Shown here: piece by piece, positions 20,973 through 33,779 of the stretch | How the letters are laid out: each line of letters begins with the position of its first letter | Position numbering within the stretch: the stretch's first letter is position 1 | Source: Jackrogersella multiformis | Taxonomy: Eukaryota; Ascomycota; Sordariomycetes; Xylariales; Hypoxylaceae | Direction: 5' to 3' | DNA: 64,000 bases | Assembly (NCBI GenBank): GCA_902806575.1 | Contig: CADCXD010000007.1 | Coordinates: 1,736,001 to 1,800,000, forward strand | The notes under the pieces: model-generated | Told to the model about the DNA's origin: nothing | Databases searched by the model: none | The model's input: the letters and a program-made list of their open reading frames with translations, nothing else | Translations under genes and position numbers: made by a program

Positions 20973-23900
20973 ATGGGTATAGAAGATCAGCTTGTTGTCG
21001 AGGAGTCGACTGAACCCCCTATATGTGGCTACATCGATGCCACACCGGGAACTCCGCCTGGCCTCAGAAGCCAGGGTATAACAACTAGTATCGCAAGTAC
21101 CGTAGCTACCACAGCTACTAGTCTTCCCAGTCCGCACCCGCGCGAGAAGGCTGTCTCTTCTACCGCAGGTGAGAACCACTCCGAGCCTCACACGCTACCA
21201 GTTGAGCATCTTGAGCATATTCTCAAGACCGACGTCAAGAATGGCCTCGACGGCGGTGATGCAGCTCGTCTCCTGGAGAGCAATGGGCCGAACAAGGTGG
21301 ATGGAGCTCAAGGGCTATCCGTGTGGAAGATTCTCTTGAGACAAGTGTCTAACAGCTTGACAATGGTCCTCATCATCGTTATGGCACTCTCATTTGCCAT
21401 CAATGATTACATCGAAGGCGGCGTTATTGCTGCTGTCATCTTACTGAACATCATTGTGGGGTATGTTTTTTTTTTTAGTTTTTTTTATATTATGTTTTTA
21501 GTCCTGACCGTTCAGATCCTCGTTTATGGCTGAATTGTACCTATCGCATATCATACTAATCAAGACTTGCCAGGTTTTTTCAGGACTACCGTGCTGAACA
21601 GACCATCCAATCTCTCTATGCACTATCCGCGCCGACATGCAAGGTTATCCGTTCCGGCCAGATCGCCACCATTAAGGCCGAAACACTGGTCAGGGGCGAC
21701 ATCGTCCTACTCAATGTCGGCGACATCATCCCGGCGGATCTTCGATTCGTCGATGGTTTGAATCTGTCTATTGACGAGGCGCTGCTGACTGGGGAATCTC
21801 TGCCTGTCAGCAAGCATCCAGGAGTTGTCCTGGACGATATCGATGTTCCTCTCGGTGATCGTGTGAACATGCTATACTCCGCAAGCACTGTTACGCGCGG
21901 TCGAGGAAAAGGAATCGTTGTCGCAACCGGTATGGGTACCGAGGTAGGCAAAATAGCCCAGCTGCTCCGAGCGAACCCCAATCCAACCGACGACATATCT
22001 ATATTAGGTGCCTACCGGAAGCGCGTGAAGGCTAGCATGCGTAGCATTCTGGGTTTAGATGGCACCCCCCTCCAGATCAAACTGAGCAAGTTTGCTCTGC
22101 TCCTTTTCGCTCTGGCAATTCTACTTGCCGTCATCGTCTTTTCTGCTAGTCTCTGGAAAGTTGACGATGAAGTTCTTATCTACGGCATCTGCGTCGGTGT
22201 TGCTGTCATTCCCGAGTCTCTGATTGCTGTCTTGACCATTAGTATGGCGGTCGGGACGAAAGCGATGGCGAAGGGCAACGTGGTTGTGAGGAAGCTTTCC
22301 GCCCTAGAGGCCGTCGGAGGAGTGACCAATATCTGTTCTGATAAGACGGGGACCTTGACTCAAGGCAAGATGATCACTAGAAAGATATGGCTGTGTAATG
22401 GGTCTACGGCTACAGTCGAATCTTGTACCGATCCTCTCGATCCGTCTGGTGGAATGGTCACTTGGAGCGACCGGAAATCCGAGTCACAGGATGGACTGAA
22501 GTCAATCTACCGGTTGTGTCCCACCGCGAGGAAATTTATGGAATGTCTCTCGCTGTGCAATAACGCTACCGTGACGGACGGGAAGCCTACGCCGGTTGAT
22601 GACGCTGCCGAGACCTTGACCACTTCAACTGCTGCGGTCGCGAGTTGGACTGCATTAGGCGAGCCTACTGAAATTGCTCTCCACGTTTTCGCGATGCGGT
22701 TTGGCATCAGCAAAGCTACCGTCACCCAGGCCAACGACTTACATCTATTAGCGGAGCACCCTTTTGACTCCTCCTGCAAACGTATGACCGTCATCTACTC
22801 GTCGGCTAGTTCTGACTCGGCTGACGTGTATACCAAGGGTGCGCTTGAAGTTATGTTGCCGCTGCTAGACGCATCAGATATCATCAAAGCTGAGCTGACT
22901 GCCAAGGCCGAGTCACTTGCTTCCGAAGGTCTTCGAGTCCTTTGTGTTGCTCACAAGGCCGTCGAAAGCAGTTCGGTCCTTGGAAACGCGCGCGGTGCTG
23001 CCGAGAGCAACCTCACCCCTTTGGGTCTCGCTGGTCTTTATGATCCCCCTCGGATGGAAACGGCTGATGCGGTAAAAAGATGCAGAATTGCCGGTATTTC
23101 GGTTCACATGCTTACCGGTGACCATATTAAGACGGCGACAGCAATTGCACGTGAAGTCGGCATTCTTGGTAGTGGTCATAACGCCGCCGAGGCAGAAAAC
23201 GCTATCATGGCTGCTGCTTCTTTCGACGCCTTGACTAACGCGCAGATCGACCAGTTGGAAACGCTTCCGTTGGTTCTAGCCCGCTGTAGTCCATCGACGA
23301 AGGTACGCATGGTTGAGGCCATGCATCGCCGTGGTGCATTCTGTGTTATGACCGGTGATGGAGTCAACGACTCACCTGCCCTGAAAAAGGCGGACGTCGG
23401 TATCGCTATGGGTTTAAACGGAAGTGATGTGGCTAAGGAGGCCGCAGACATGGTTCTCACCGACGACAACTTCGCTTCCATCGTGACTGCGGTCGAAGAA
23501 GGGAGACGTTTATTCGACAACATCCAGAAGGTAAATTCAACCATACACCGCCAAAGGGTCCTACGAACCGCTGCTAATAGATCATATATAACTAGTTCCT
23601 ACTTCATCTCTTAGTCTCCAATATCGCGCAGGTCATTCTCTTACTTATCGGCCTCGCATTTAAAGACGAAGAAGGGAAATCCATATTTCCACTCTCCCCT
23701 ATCGAGATATTATGGGCAAATTTGATCACATCATCCTTCCTGGCACTTGGTCTAGGCCTTGAAGAAGCCCAGCCAGACATTATGCTACGACCACCACACG
23801 ACCTACGTATTGGCATCTTCACGAAAGAGATAATCATCGACAAGATGGCATATGGCATATTTATGGGCTCTCTGTGCATTGCAGCGTTTACTTCCGTCAT

Positions 23901-24372
23901 CTACACTCCAATGAAGGATATATACAGGGAGCCACCATGGTATGGCACCCTGGGCGTCGACTGCAACGCAGCGTATAACCTGACCTGTAACCATGTCTAC
24001 CGAGCTCGTGCGACAACCTACGCCACCCTCAGTTTCCTCCTACTCTTCACAGCCTGGGAAGTGAAGCACTTCACCCGTTCCTTATTCAACATGTATCCAG
24101 AGATTTATACAGGACCTTTCTCGGTTTTCAGGACAGTGTGGAGGAACAAGTTTCTCTTTGGGGCCGTGCTAGCAGGCTTCTTTATCACTTTTCCGGTGAT
24201 ATACCTGCCTGTCATCGACAGGACAGTATTCAAACATCAAGCTATCGGCATCGAGTGGGTTGTCGTAGCTGCGTGTGTCGTGGTTTACATTGCTCTAGTA
24301 GAGCTATGGAAAGCGGGAAAGCGGCGGTTTAGCAAGGGCGTTGTCTATGGTCAAGCTACTGTCGAGGTCTAG
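20973..24372 (+). CDS. ENA-type (IID) P-type ATPase, Na+/K+ (Li+) efflux pump
   Basis: Exons 20973..21460, 21574..23530, 23596..24372; 1073 aa. Plasma-membrane or endomembrane alkali-cation ATPase giving salt and alkali tolerance. Seen: N-terminal regulatory region, cation-ATPase N-domain (HTLPVEHLEHILKTDVKNGL), actuator loop LTGESLPVSKH, TM4 motif VAVIPESLIAVLTI (IPESL marks type IID), phosphorylation site ICSDKTGTLTQGKM with Asp419, nucleotide-binding SSCKRMTV, and hinge MTGDGVNDSPALKKADVGIAMG from about 755. The second intron must end at the TAG at 23593-23595: the third exon then begins FLLHLLVSNIAQVILLLIGL, restoring TM5. Using the CAG at 23630-23632 instead would drop 12 conserved residues. 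The final Met-rich, His-poor tail ends GVVYGQATVEV. The family also includes K+-specific members, so Na+ against K+ preference is not decided. Confidence 0.95.
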
Positions 24373-25584
24373 ACGCTCTACATAGTGACCATTCAATTGG
24401 TTCGCAGGAGCTTCTTCCCCGACAAGGTCGTACGCTACGCGGATTTGAATTTGGGTTGTTAACCCAAACCAGACATTATATCAAGGCAAGGGGGCCTTAA
24501 GGCTCACGTATCTGCCAATTTTACTCTTCTTTCACACCCGTTTTGGAATTTTATGAAGAAAACGACTAGGGAACTCTCAAGAAACAACTAAGACCCTACA
24601 CATTCGTTTAAAAGCAGGAATAAGGGGATTCGTCCTATTTCATAAATGGGGGAATTCGTAAGTGAGAATAGCAGTGGTAGCAGACGGAAGCATAACGTAC
24701 CTAGGTAATTACTATCACTAACATAGATGCACGATATCGTCATGCAAATATTAAATATATACATTCCTTATCTAACTACAATATGCCCAGACGAAATGTC
24801 AGGTCCATAAAGTCAAAATCAATATCTCGCGGCACATCCTAAGAACCAAGATTATTTTCATCGACACATTATCGAGTGGTCATATGTCCTCGGTGTCTCC
24901 AAGTGTAGTTCTTGAATAGCAGCCTAGATCAGAATTCGCGCATAACGTCAAGGTTATAGCTTCCATCTCTATTTTGGTAGCATGAAGAATGGCGTGTTGA
25001 ACTTGTTATGGAGGAATGATGAGTAACGACATAGATATAGATACAGAAAGGGGGAGGGTGTGACTCGGGTAGCTGATATATAGAAGAGAAATCCATAATT
25101 TCTGCCCAGCCAAGTCTGAATAATACCTCCCTAAATAGACTAATCCAACAACCTGTCCTGTGAATTTAACGACAGATTTCTGTGCTACTTGGTTGAAACC
25201 CAAGAAGGGCAATATGACTAAACCTGCATGGATTACTCGCGGGAAGAGGGATAGGCCTAGTCATGAGATAGTATATTTGGTTGATCTATCGTGGCGGCTG
25301 AAAGCGAGGTGCTTACTAGGTATCTATGGTACACCAAAACATACAAAGCATCGCCTAGGGCTCACCACATCTCGCCCTCGATGCAAAGCTCTCCATTGAG
25401 CCCGAACGAGGCCTCGTCGCCAATCTTTTACTCTCCCTTAATCCCTATACACCTATCTCGGCTAGAGTAAACCCCGAGGAGACCGCAGCTGGCTTCAACA
25501 CAACCACCAAGGAAGCTCAATGACAAGGGAATGCATCGTACCGTACTATGGACGACGGAGAACGCCCGCAGACTCCATCACAGA
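24373..25584. other. Intergenic between convergent ATPase and Ubc6 genes
   Basis: 3' regions of two convergent genes. A perfect short inverted repeat GGGTTGTTAACCC (24453-24465) could be a terminator-type hairpin but is weak evidence. No gene found. Confidence 0.6.
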
Positions 25585-26535
25585 TTATGACGTCCCCTCT
25601 CCTTCTCCCAAGATACGGGCAATCAGTACGTAGATGAATATAGCGCCCCCGAAGACCAACAGCTTATTGCGGCTGAGCCAGCCCGTTCCGGCATCTCTAC
25701 GTTGAACGACAGCGTCGACCACGGCTTGAGTTTGGCCACCGCTGCCACCGGCAATACCTAGCTGTGGCCCGCATGACGCTCCGCCGTTCCTGGCTCCGGT
25801 GGCAATATCGATATTGTTCTCTATCATCCACCGCGAATTCTCCTGGTCTAGTTCGGGCCACTCCGCCCTGAACTTTGCGCCGCCGTCTCCGGCTTTCACG
25901 TTACCCTTCTGAGCTGGATTCTTGGCATGCGAACCACCCCCTGTCGAATTCCACCATCTGGATCTTGCTGCAAATATTCGTCGCTCGTGTGTTGTGGCTG
26001 AGACCGAGCCTGTCGTCATCTCCTCCGAGGTCATAAAGGATAGCAGTCCGATCAGGATGGTGGAGACCTCCCAGGCTGGATTGAACGAGCGTGGGTGAAA
26101 GTCGGAGATCGAAAGACAAAGTCGCGTTGAGGGTTGGAAGCGGCCGGAAGGCGTATGCATTCGAATGGCCGGAGGCGCAAAGGGGTAGTTGGGCGGGAAG
26201 ATCAAGGTTCCCCAGTACTGACCGTTATGATAGGGGGTATCCTCGGGGCCAGTAATGATGTAGTGCCACCTGTTCTCTAATCTTAGCAGGTTGAAAGCGT
26301 CCGAGGAAGAAAAAGAAGATGGTGACGAGAATAATGAAGATAAATTGTAACGTACTCGAGGATATTGGACTCCGACGGGTGGGCCTTGATATACGGAGGA
26401 GGGTTTTCTGATATGCTCTTATATTCACGCGCCAACTGTAGGAATAGAAGCCGAGTTAGATTTATTTGTCATTTATTTAGAGAGCAGGAAAGAGGGAGAG
26501 ATACGTACGCGTTTACTCGCTTGCTTGCTAGCCAT
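25585..26535 (-). CDS. Ubiquitin-conjugating enzyme E2, Ubc6/UBE2J type, tail-anchored in ER
   Basis: Minus-strand exons 26535..26509, 26435..26356, 26269..25585; 263 aa. It begins MASKQASKR, LAREYKSISENPPPYIKAHP and NILEWHYIITGPEDTPYHNG, all near identical in pattern to yeast Ubc6. The catalytic cysteine lies in STRLCLSISDFHP, with the non-canonical loop lacking the HPN motif (NYPFAPPAIRM follows instead) that is characteristic of UBC6/UBE2J E2s. MTSEEMTTGS follows. The C-terminus has one hydrophobic anchor, LLVFGGAIFIYVLIARIL. It works with Doa10-type ligases in ER-associated degradation. The linker (about 115-235) is Gly/Asn-rich and less conserved. First exon is only nine codons; its donor is GTACGT. 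Confidence 0.95.
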
Positions 26536-27477
26536 AGTTTAGTAATTTTCTATTCTTATTCTTATTGTTGTCGTCGTAAGGGTTATCTAGTGTAGTGTAG
26601 TGTAGTGTAAGAGTAGTATAGAGTAGTATAGTGTGGAAAGAAAGAAAACGGGTTGCGACGGCGTGTCGTATACGGTCGCACCAGTGTCGCCCTCCTTGTT
26701 GGTAGGATGAAATCGATGGGAATCGATGGGAATCAACGGAATAGGTTGTATTCTACCGAGGAGGGGGCCGTAACGAGAGACTAGAAATGGATGCAAAGTA
26801 ATAAAAATATGAAGTGCCGATTGCTATAATTGCTATTAGACGAGGATCGTTTGAGGGTTGGAATAGAGAGAGAAAGAAAGAAGAGAGGGTAAGGTTTACA
26901 AATGGTTATTAAGGGTAAGGGGATAAGGCTGATGCTAATGCTACTGCTCCGACTGCTACTGCTACCGCTACTGGGCTGCTACTGCTCAATGATGACAGAG
27001 CCAAAGTGGGCGGCGAACGGCGGAAGGGGGGAGAGGGATAATAGAGAGAAAGCCCGAGAGAGGTCAATGGACACTTTACTTTAGACAGGCAGAACCTAGA
27101 ATAAACCTAAGGTTCCTCCTACTAGGTACGTAGTACATCAGGACCCCGTGAGATGATTCCTTAATAGGCTTAGGTTACAATCTCTTAGTTTCAAAGTTGG
27201 ATGATTGCGTCACTGCATGTACCTACCTATGGCATACACTACCTAGGTAGGTATGGGATGCTACCTACATGAGGTAGGTATGTACATACACTAGGTACTT
27301 AGGTAGGTACGAAGTACATAGATACTTTACCAACCCTGCGAAGACTCGGGAGCCAACCGATTTACACACTTGCAGCCCGAGCTTCCTTCTTACAACATTT
27401 TTATGAGGAGCTACCTTCACTCTCTTTTTAATTTTTAATATACCAGAAGGGAGCATAACCGTCCCATACTATCTATA
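26536..27477. other. Bidirectional intergenic between Ubc6 and Sam50 genes
   Basis: Divergent promoter region. Contains a TAGTG pentamer run (26589-26632), GAATCGATGG repeats (26710-26735), CTACTGCT/CTGCTAC repeats (26940-26985) and AGGT/ACCT palindromes (27122-27130, 27220-27312). No gene seen. Confidence 0.65.
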
Positions 27478-29359
27478 ATGGTTAGCAACACCTCCCCTGG
27501 AGACAATGACGTAAGATCCTACCAGCTTCGAGGTTATCAGGCTCAATATATATATATAATATATATTCAATAGCTAATATAGGCATGTGTATATGACAGG
27601 TCTTCGAAGACTTGCTCAAGTCTGAGACTGCTTCGGTAGAGCAGAGAGGAGCAGCAGCAGCAACAGCAACAGCAACAGTAGAACGAGCTCAGGCGCACGA
27701 TGCACAATCCGAGCAACGAACATTAGAATTGGTAAGTTAGAGTCCGAATCCCCTCCCCCTTTTTTTCCTTTTTTTCTTCCCCTTTTTCTCCCCTCCCTTC
27801 CTTATTCTTCTTCCTCTTAGGTCTACAACATTACTCATATATATTTCTCTCTCTCTCTCTCTCTAGCTATCCCAAAATCAAACCCTTCCCGTCACCCTCT
27901 CTTCCATTCAAATCCATGGCGCCAAGCACACCCGGAAATCATTCCTCGACCCCTTATTCCTACCCCTAGTAGAAGATAGCAGTAATGTCAACTATACTCT
28001 AGCCGACATGCTGGAGCAAGTCGGTACAGCTGTCGAGAAGCTGCAAAAATTCGGTATGGGTTGAAACCGCCTTGAACATATTGTTATTCAGGAAGCTCGC
28101 GTGTTGACGCCGACTATAAAGATATTTTCCACCCTCAGATTCTCTTCCACCTATCCCGCCCGCCTCATCTCGATCCCTCTTCCTCTCCAACCGACCTTGA
28201 TGTCTCCCTTCGGATACGCGAAAAGTCTCGCCTCCTCCTCAAAACTGGCACGGATCTAGGCAACACAGAAGGCTCGGCCTATGGATCTATGCTTTGGCGG
28301 AACATATTTGGAGGCGCCGAATCCATATCGCTCAACGCTTCGGCAGGTACAAGGACACGCTCGGCATACGGTGCCGAATTTGGCGCCCCGATACAAAGTA
28401 ATCCCAATTTGCGTCTTAGCATCGAAGGTCTAGCAAGCAGTACGCAGAAGCCTTGGGCGAGCCATGAGGAAGTTCTGAGAGCTGGGGGCATCAAGTTAAA
28501 CTGGCTGAAGGAGAACGGAGATCGACATCAATTTGGATATTCCGGCGCCTGGAGACAATTAACCGGCCTTGCAGCCGGGGCGAGCCCCAGCGTTCGAGGC
28601 GACGCCGGGGACTCTGCTAAGAATGCTATATCCTACCTATTCCAGCGGGAACGAAGAGATAACCCTATGTTGCCGCAAAGTGGATACCTGATCAAGACAA
28701 CCACCGAGCTCGCGGGGTGGGGATCTCTAGGCGGGGATGTTAGCTTCTCTAAGAGCGAATTAGAAGTTGCCGGAGCAGTGCCTGTCCCTCTACCCTGGGT
28801 GCGAGGCCCCTCGGGCGTATCTGTTAGCGGTGGCTTCAGAGCGGGCCTACTCTACCCCCTCCCCCTATCGTATGGTCTCAGTGGCGCATCGCCTAGCCGA
28901 ATCAACGACCGTTTCACGCTTGGAGGACCGACGGATGTTCGAGGTTTCTCTCTAGGTGGTCTTGGTCCTAGGGATGGTTGTGATGCGCTTGGCGGAGACC
29001 TTTTCGCTGCTGGCAGTGTGAATATGCTTGTCCCTCTCCCTCGAGTAGGGCCAGAGTCTCCATTTCGACTGCAGCTTTTTGCCAACGGTGGCAGGCTAGT
29101 GGCGATGAAAAACAAGAACAAAGGCAGTGACTATTCGATATCTAGGCAACCTCTGGGTGCTGGCACAATATGGGATGGCATGATTTCTGCGACGAAGGAC
29201 CTCAGCACAGGGCTACCCAGCATCGCCGCTGGCGTGGGGCTCGTATACGCACACCCCGTTGCGAGGTTCGAGCTAAATTTCAGCTTGCCACTGGTTATGA
29301 GGCGGGGGGAGGATGCCCGGAAAGGATTGCAAGTTGGCGTAGGAATAAATTTCCTGTAG
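27478..29359 (+). CDS. SAM50: Sam50/Tob55, mitochondrial outer-membrane beta-barrel assembly core
   Basis: Exons 27478..27510, 27600..27731, 27867..28053, 28122..29359; 529 aa. Sam50 is the Omp85-family channel of the SAM complex that inserts beta-barrel proteins into the mitochondrial outer membrane. Visible: an N-terminal acidic/Ala stretch from a CAGCAA repeat, a POTRA-like segment (TLPVTLSSIQIHGAKHTRKS, then TAVEKLQKFDIFHP), RIREKSRLLLKTGTDLGNTE, LWRNIFGGAESI, the L6-loop style FTLGGPTDVRGFSLGGLGPR (VRG/F motif) and a C-terminal beta-signal ending LQVGVGINFL. The third intron must use an AAG acceptor (28119-28121) to give KFDIFHP; the nearer CAG at 28089-28091 also keeps frame but leaves a 38-nt intron and inserts 10 unconserved residues. 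Family identity is clear; this one splice site is inferred. Confidence 0.92.
27646..27680 (+). repeat. CAGCAA-type trinucleotide-based repeat in SAM50 exon 2
   Basis: GCAGCAGCAGCAACAGCAACA run coding AAAATATAT in the N-terminal tail of Sam50, before the POTRA region; in frame, low-complexity. Confidence 0.8.
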
Positions 29360-29811
29360 TGCTATGGTTTCTTGTAGGAATATCTACCTAGTCAACAGGA
29401 ACGAGAAGAGGGTAGTTTATATGTAAATATTCACACCATTTACCTCCCTGTGTAAATAACACATCCGCCGATATCCATCCCATCAACGCTCACACATTCG
29501 GAATATTTTTTATCTGTTCCAGTAGCAAATGCCTTTTCTTTTTTCATACATATATATACCCAGGTATGTGTATATATATATAACTATGCCAAAGGCGGTT
29601 AATCCCATTTATATGTTCACTAGCCCCTTAACGTACCCCCTGCTATTCCTCAGACTATTTGTATATGCCTCAATTTATAGATAATAAGGGGTGGAGATAT
29701 AGTGAGTGGGGTTACCATCGCTTTACTCCGAATGGGGTCATGAATTGAGAAATCTAAGAAAAATACTCTTTGATCCCATTCCATCCTAATTACCAAAGTA
29801 GGTTCAGAATA
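29360..29811. other. Intergenic between SAM50 and FAD oxidase genes
   Basis: AT-rich, with an imperfect palindromic TATATATA...TATATATA (29548-29583). No coding signal. Confidence 0.6.
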
Positions 29812-31544
29812 ATGGTAGAAATCAGCTGCTCGTCTAAGATCATTATTGTCGGTTCAGGAGTCTTCGGCATCTCGACGGCACTATGGCTAGCACGCTCCGG
29901 GTATGAGGATGTGACCGTCCTAGATATGCAGGATACGGCTAACACGGCGTACGACCCGCTGTCCGGCGTAGACTCTGCCTCGGCCGATCTGAACAAGATC
30001 ATCCGCTTCAGCTACGGCTCTGAGATCGAGTACCAGCGGCTAGCCACCGAGGCCGCCCGGATGTGGGACCAGTGGAATCTCGAGATCGCGGCGGCACCAG
30101 CGAACGAGTTGCCAGAGCGCTTGAGGGGTGACGATAGAAAGCTCTGGTGGAACGTGGGGATGCTTCGCATGAGCTGCGAACCGGACCTTGGAGCGTTCGA
30201 GATCACAACGCTAGAGAATATGGAGCGCGAGGGGATTAGGGGATTCCAATTTCGAAGTGATGACGATACAGGTAGGTTAGAAAATCGGAATACACCATCG
30301 CTGTGAGGTAACGGTTCTAATTACCCTTTCATTGTTGACATGAAGATATCACTCGAGCAAAGGAGCAAGGCTGGGCGCACAAACTTGACCCATGTCGTCG
30401 CCAGGAGAGGTTCGGTACGCACAAAGCTGTCCTCGATTCCACCGCTGGCTTCGTGTACGCGTATAAGAGCTGCGCTTGGTGCCAGCATCTCGCAAAGAAG
30501 GCGGGCGTCAAGACGATACTTGATCCGCTGCGTGGCAAGGTTGTCGATATTACGACCAAGGATAATTACCCCGTGGTGCATACTGCCGATAGCCTCGAGC
30601 ATCCTGCTGATCTGGTCGTTGTCGCCGGTAAGTCATTAGGCATCTAATACGCTACATATTCCAAGGAGAAGCATCTAGTCGCTAAAAGAAGAAATCTACA
30701 TGCTATAGGTGGTGGGTGGACACCGTCATTGATCCCAGAGGTCGAGGGCCTGCTAGAAACCACGGCCGGTTCAGTAGCCACTGTCAAGATTCCAAAAGAT
30801 CATCCTGATCTCTGGGAACGATTTTCTCCGGAAAGCCAACCGGTGATATCCTTGCAAAGCAAGGAAGTGTATAGCCTCCCTAGGGACGAAAACGGTGTTT
30901 TTAAGATTGGTTGGCGGAAAACAAAGTCAGAGCCTACCTATACCGTAGTTATGATTCATATATATAAAATGCTAATGCGCTCAATATTAGGTGGACGAAC
31001 TTCGAAAACGTCCACGGACGGCAAGTATCAGTACCCAGAACTGCCCACGTAACTGAACAGAAGGAGTCGCGGATTCCAATGGATGCTCTGAACGGCATCA
31101 AAGGTAGGTAAGAGAAACAAAGCAGGGAGACACTAACCTATATTTTCCTCTTTTTCAACTCATCTCGCTAATCATCGGCGTTTTCTAGAATACATCAAGA
31201 TCAACTTTCCCGAGTTAGTCCCACTGGGTATCTCATCCACAAAGCTCTGCTGGTACACCGACAGTATCGACAATTCGTTCGTCGTCGACTTCGTACCTGG
31301 GCGCCCCGGGGTAGCAGTCTGCTCTGGTGGTAGCGGCCACGGCTTCAAGTTTCTGCCTGTCCTCGGCCGCGAGGTCGTCAAGATCCTTGAGGGCAAGGGG
31401 GCGCAGACGGTCTACGGTCGAATGTGGCGCTGGAGAAGCAGTAGTGAGCCGGGCCAGAACGGCTTAGAGGAGGGCGAGCATGGTCCGAGGGTGCTATCAA
31501 AGCAGACAATGGCTTCTGAAGCGGACTGGAAAATTTCGGATTAA
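29812..31544 (+). CDS. FAD-dependent oxidoreductase, sarcosine/fructosyl-amine oxidase type
   Basis: Five exons in phase: 29812..30271, 30346..30627, 30709..30925, 30991..31103, 31189..31544; 475 aa. DAO-superfamily flavoenzyme oxidising secondary amines to imine plus hydrogen peroxide. Evidence: N-terminal Rossmann dinucleotide motif KIIIVGSGVFGISTALWLAR, the DSASADLNKIIRFSYG block (substrate/FAD pocket), LDSTAGFVYAYKSCAWCQHL, ADLVVVAGGGWTPSLIPEVE, KTKWTNFENVHGRQVSVPR, and the terminal FAD motif SGGSGHGFKFLPVLGR. The family match is to fungal sarcosine-oxidase-like and fructosyl-amino-acid oxidases; which substrate cannot be read. Intron 1 needs an AAG acceptor at 30345 and intron 3 a GTCAGA donor; both are forced by phase and conservation. 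No SKL-type peroxisomal tail (ends DWKISD). Confidence 0.9.
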
Positions 31545-32321
31545 GTCTCCATTTTATAGGTAACGAAGTTGGTCGTCTTACGCTATAACCCGGTCAGGCT
31601 TCTCTTCGAACTGTTTATGTATCTTCGAATTGTTTATGTAGTTCCTTCAAGAGGTTCAAGATACTATCACACCAGGTTTCTTATCTTCATATATACCTAT
31701 TATATGTGAGTCAGTCAGGGTCAAGAGCCAGCCTGCCAGCCTGCCACCCTATACCTTGTATCGTGTGATGGGCGCCTAATCCTGGCATTGTTCTTGTCCT
31801 CCTCTCAAGCTCATTGGCTGAATATGTTAGCGAGGGGAAGGGCACTAGTAAAAGTCTTGATTCTGATTGGCTAATACGGCATATCTTCTGACCAATCCGG
31901 TAAGTAAAGAAAACAGGAGAGAGTGAGGATTACTTGTTTCGTTCAACCCTTGTGGGAATAGGTGATATCGATTCGTTACCGTCACTTGGAATCTGAACTA
32001 TTTAGTCTAACTAGTCCATCTACCTAGGCAGCCTATTTGTTGGTGGCGCTTATTATACCATCACACGTGAATCCCAGGGCTACCTAGGCCGATGTACGAC
32101 GCCATTGGAGCCCACGCCCCGGCATAGTTCACAATCTCGACCGGCGATTTGATGTGTCGTCACTATCTATGGTGAAATGATATTTGCCTATCTTAGATGT
32201 CGATCGATTTCCAGGGTGACCATGGTCTCCGAGTGTCGTCCGTCCACTTTGCTTTAAGCTTAAAACTTCCCGGGCCGCGCCCCTATTTCTCCTGCATGTC
32301 TCACCTTTCCGATGTCTTGTC
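31545..32321. other. Intergenic between oxidase and rhodopsin-domain genes
   Basis: Contains a direct repeat CTTCGAACTGTTTATGT / CTTCGAATTGTTTATGT (31604-31640) and AGCCTGCC repeats (31730-31745). No gene recognised. Confidence 0.6.
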
Positions 32322-33779
32322 ATGCCGACTGGTCATTTCGTGATGAATCCGGGACACGAACTCGCCTCTGCCATGTGGGCAATGGCCGCCTTCTCGCTGG
32401 CTCTGGTTGCCCTCCGGCTGTACACTCGCATACGCATCATTAGGTTCGTTGGCGTCGAGGACTACATGTATGCGTGTACAGGCGTACGTAGACTCGAATC
32501 TTCTTTTCTTCTCGCACACTACTACTATGAGATATCTAACTCGGTTCGTATGGTATAGATATTCTTCCTCTTGTTCGCCGTTTTCATACAAGTCTCGGTC
32601 CACTACGGGCTAGGCCAGAACTTCTGGGCACTCAGTATCGACAACAGTTCAGATGCGATTTTCTGGACTTACGTTGCGAACAGCTTCGCCATTACCGGAA
32701 ATGCCATGGCGAAGCTGTCCATGGGCCTCTTTCTACTTCGCGTAGTCCAAGCTAGATGGCATAAGATCGCGCTATGGGCTGCCGTCGTCATCACCACCGC
32801 CACCTCAATCGCCCTCGTTATCATGCTCTGGAACCAGACGACGCCGATCAAGGCGAGTTGGGACCCGTTGCGGACGCCTGGTACGTGGAACATACGGATT
32901 CAACCTATGAGCGTCGGACTCGGAGGTAACGCGTACAGTTTCGGTAGTTAGTAGGACGATGTGCTAACGTCGGCCATAGTTTGGTCTAGCATCTGCGACT
33001 TTTTCTTTGCCGTTTTCCCTTGGTTATTTATCTGGTCGCTTCCTATGTCTCGACGGGATAAATTCATGCTGGCGGGTGGGATGAGCCTCGGGGTAATGTG
33101 AGTCATGACAACCTTGGAACTATACGATGCAATTATACAATACATCTCCAGACTTGGACTGGTGGCGGACTGGTGGCGACCTGGAGGATAGAAAACCGAA
33201 CAGGCTAACTGACTTCTCTTTGTAGCGCCGGAGCTTGCGGTATCACCAGGACGGTGGTGCTCTCACGACTAAATGTTCTCAATTATACACGTAAGTACAG
33301 GTTCAATGGGGTTTTATAACCATCATGAGTGCCACGGACCGTGCAAAGCCTGATGAACAAATCTAGTGAACTTTGTTCCTTACTTCGCCTGGGCCGGCGC
33401 GGAGATCGCTGTCGCTATGGTGTGCATCGGCATCCCTACCCTACGACCACTATATCTCAAGACGAGAGGGTTCGCTAGTACGTATTCGAATCACGGCCGA
33501 AGCAACAATGCAAGCGAGTTGCCCCGATTTGTGATGTACCATCACGAAATGTCCAACCCGCCCCTTCTGGCACGCGATTCGACACGCGACTCGGGGTTTT
33601 CGCACACTCGGACAGACTCCAACATATCAAAGCCGCCGCCAGCGCATCACAAGAAGGCGCGGAGCGATAGCGTGGATGATATAATATCAGAATATCAAAA
33701 CCAGCATGCTGGGGTTATATGGGTCAAGAACGAAGTGAAGATTCATGAGGATGTTGCAGAGTGGCCGCTGCGTAACTGA
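32322..33779 (+). CDS. PTH11-like rhodopsin-domain integral membrane protein
   Basis: Five exons: 32322..32483, 32559..32925, 32980..33097, 33226..33290, 33367..33779; 320 aa. Seven hydrophobic stretches are seen, starting ELASAMWAMAAFSLALVALR, then LYTRIRIIRFVGVEDYMY, a signature of the fungal rhodopsin-domain (PF20684-type) family; later SVHYGLGQNFWAL, the TYVANSFAITGNAMAKLSMG helix, LFLLRV, ASWDP, DFFFAVFPWLFIWSLPMSRR and FVPYFAWAGAEIAVAMVCIG. A Ser/His-rich cytosolic tail follows. This fungal-specific family includes PTH11-like receptors of plant-associated fungi. Ligand unknown. The relatively short N-terminus carries no CFEM domain. Confidence 0.88.

Noticed and set aside
24453..24465. 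GGGTTGTTAACCC hairpin as terminator
   Set aside because: The stem is five bases and eukaryotic 3' ends do not use such hairpins; recorded only as sequence content.
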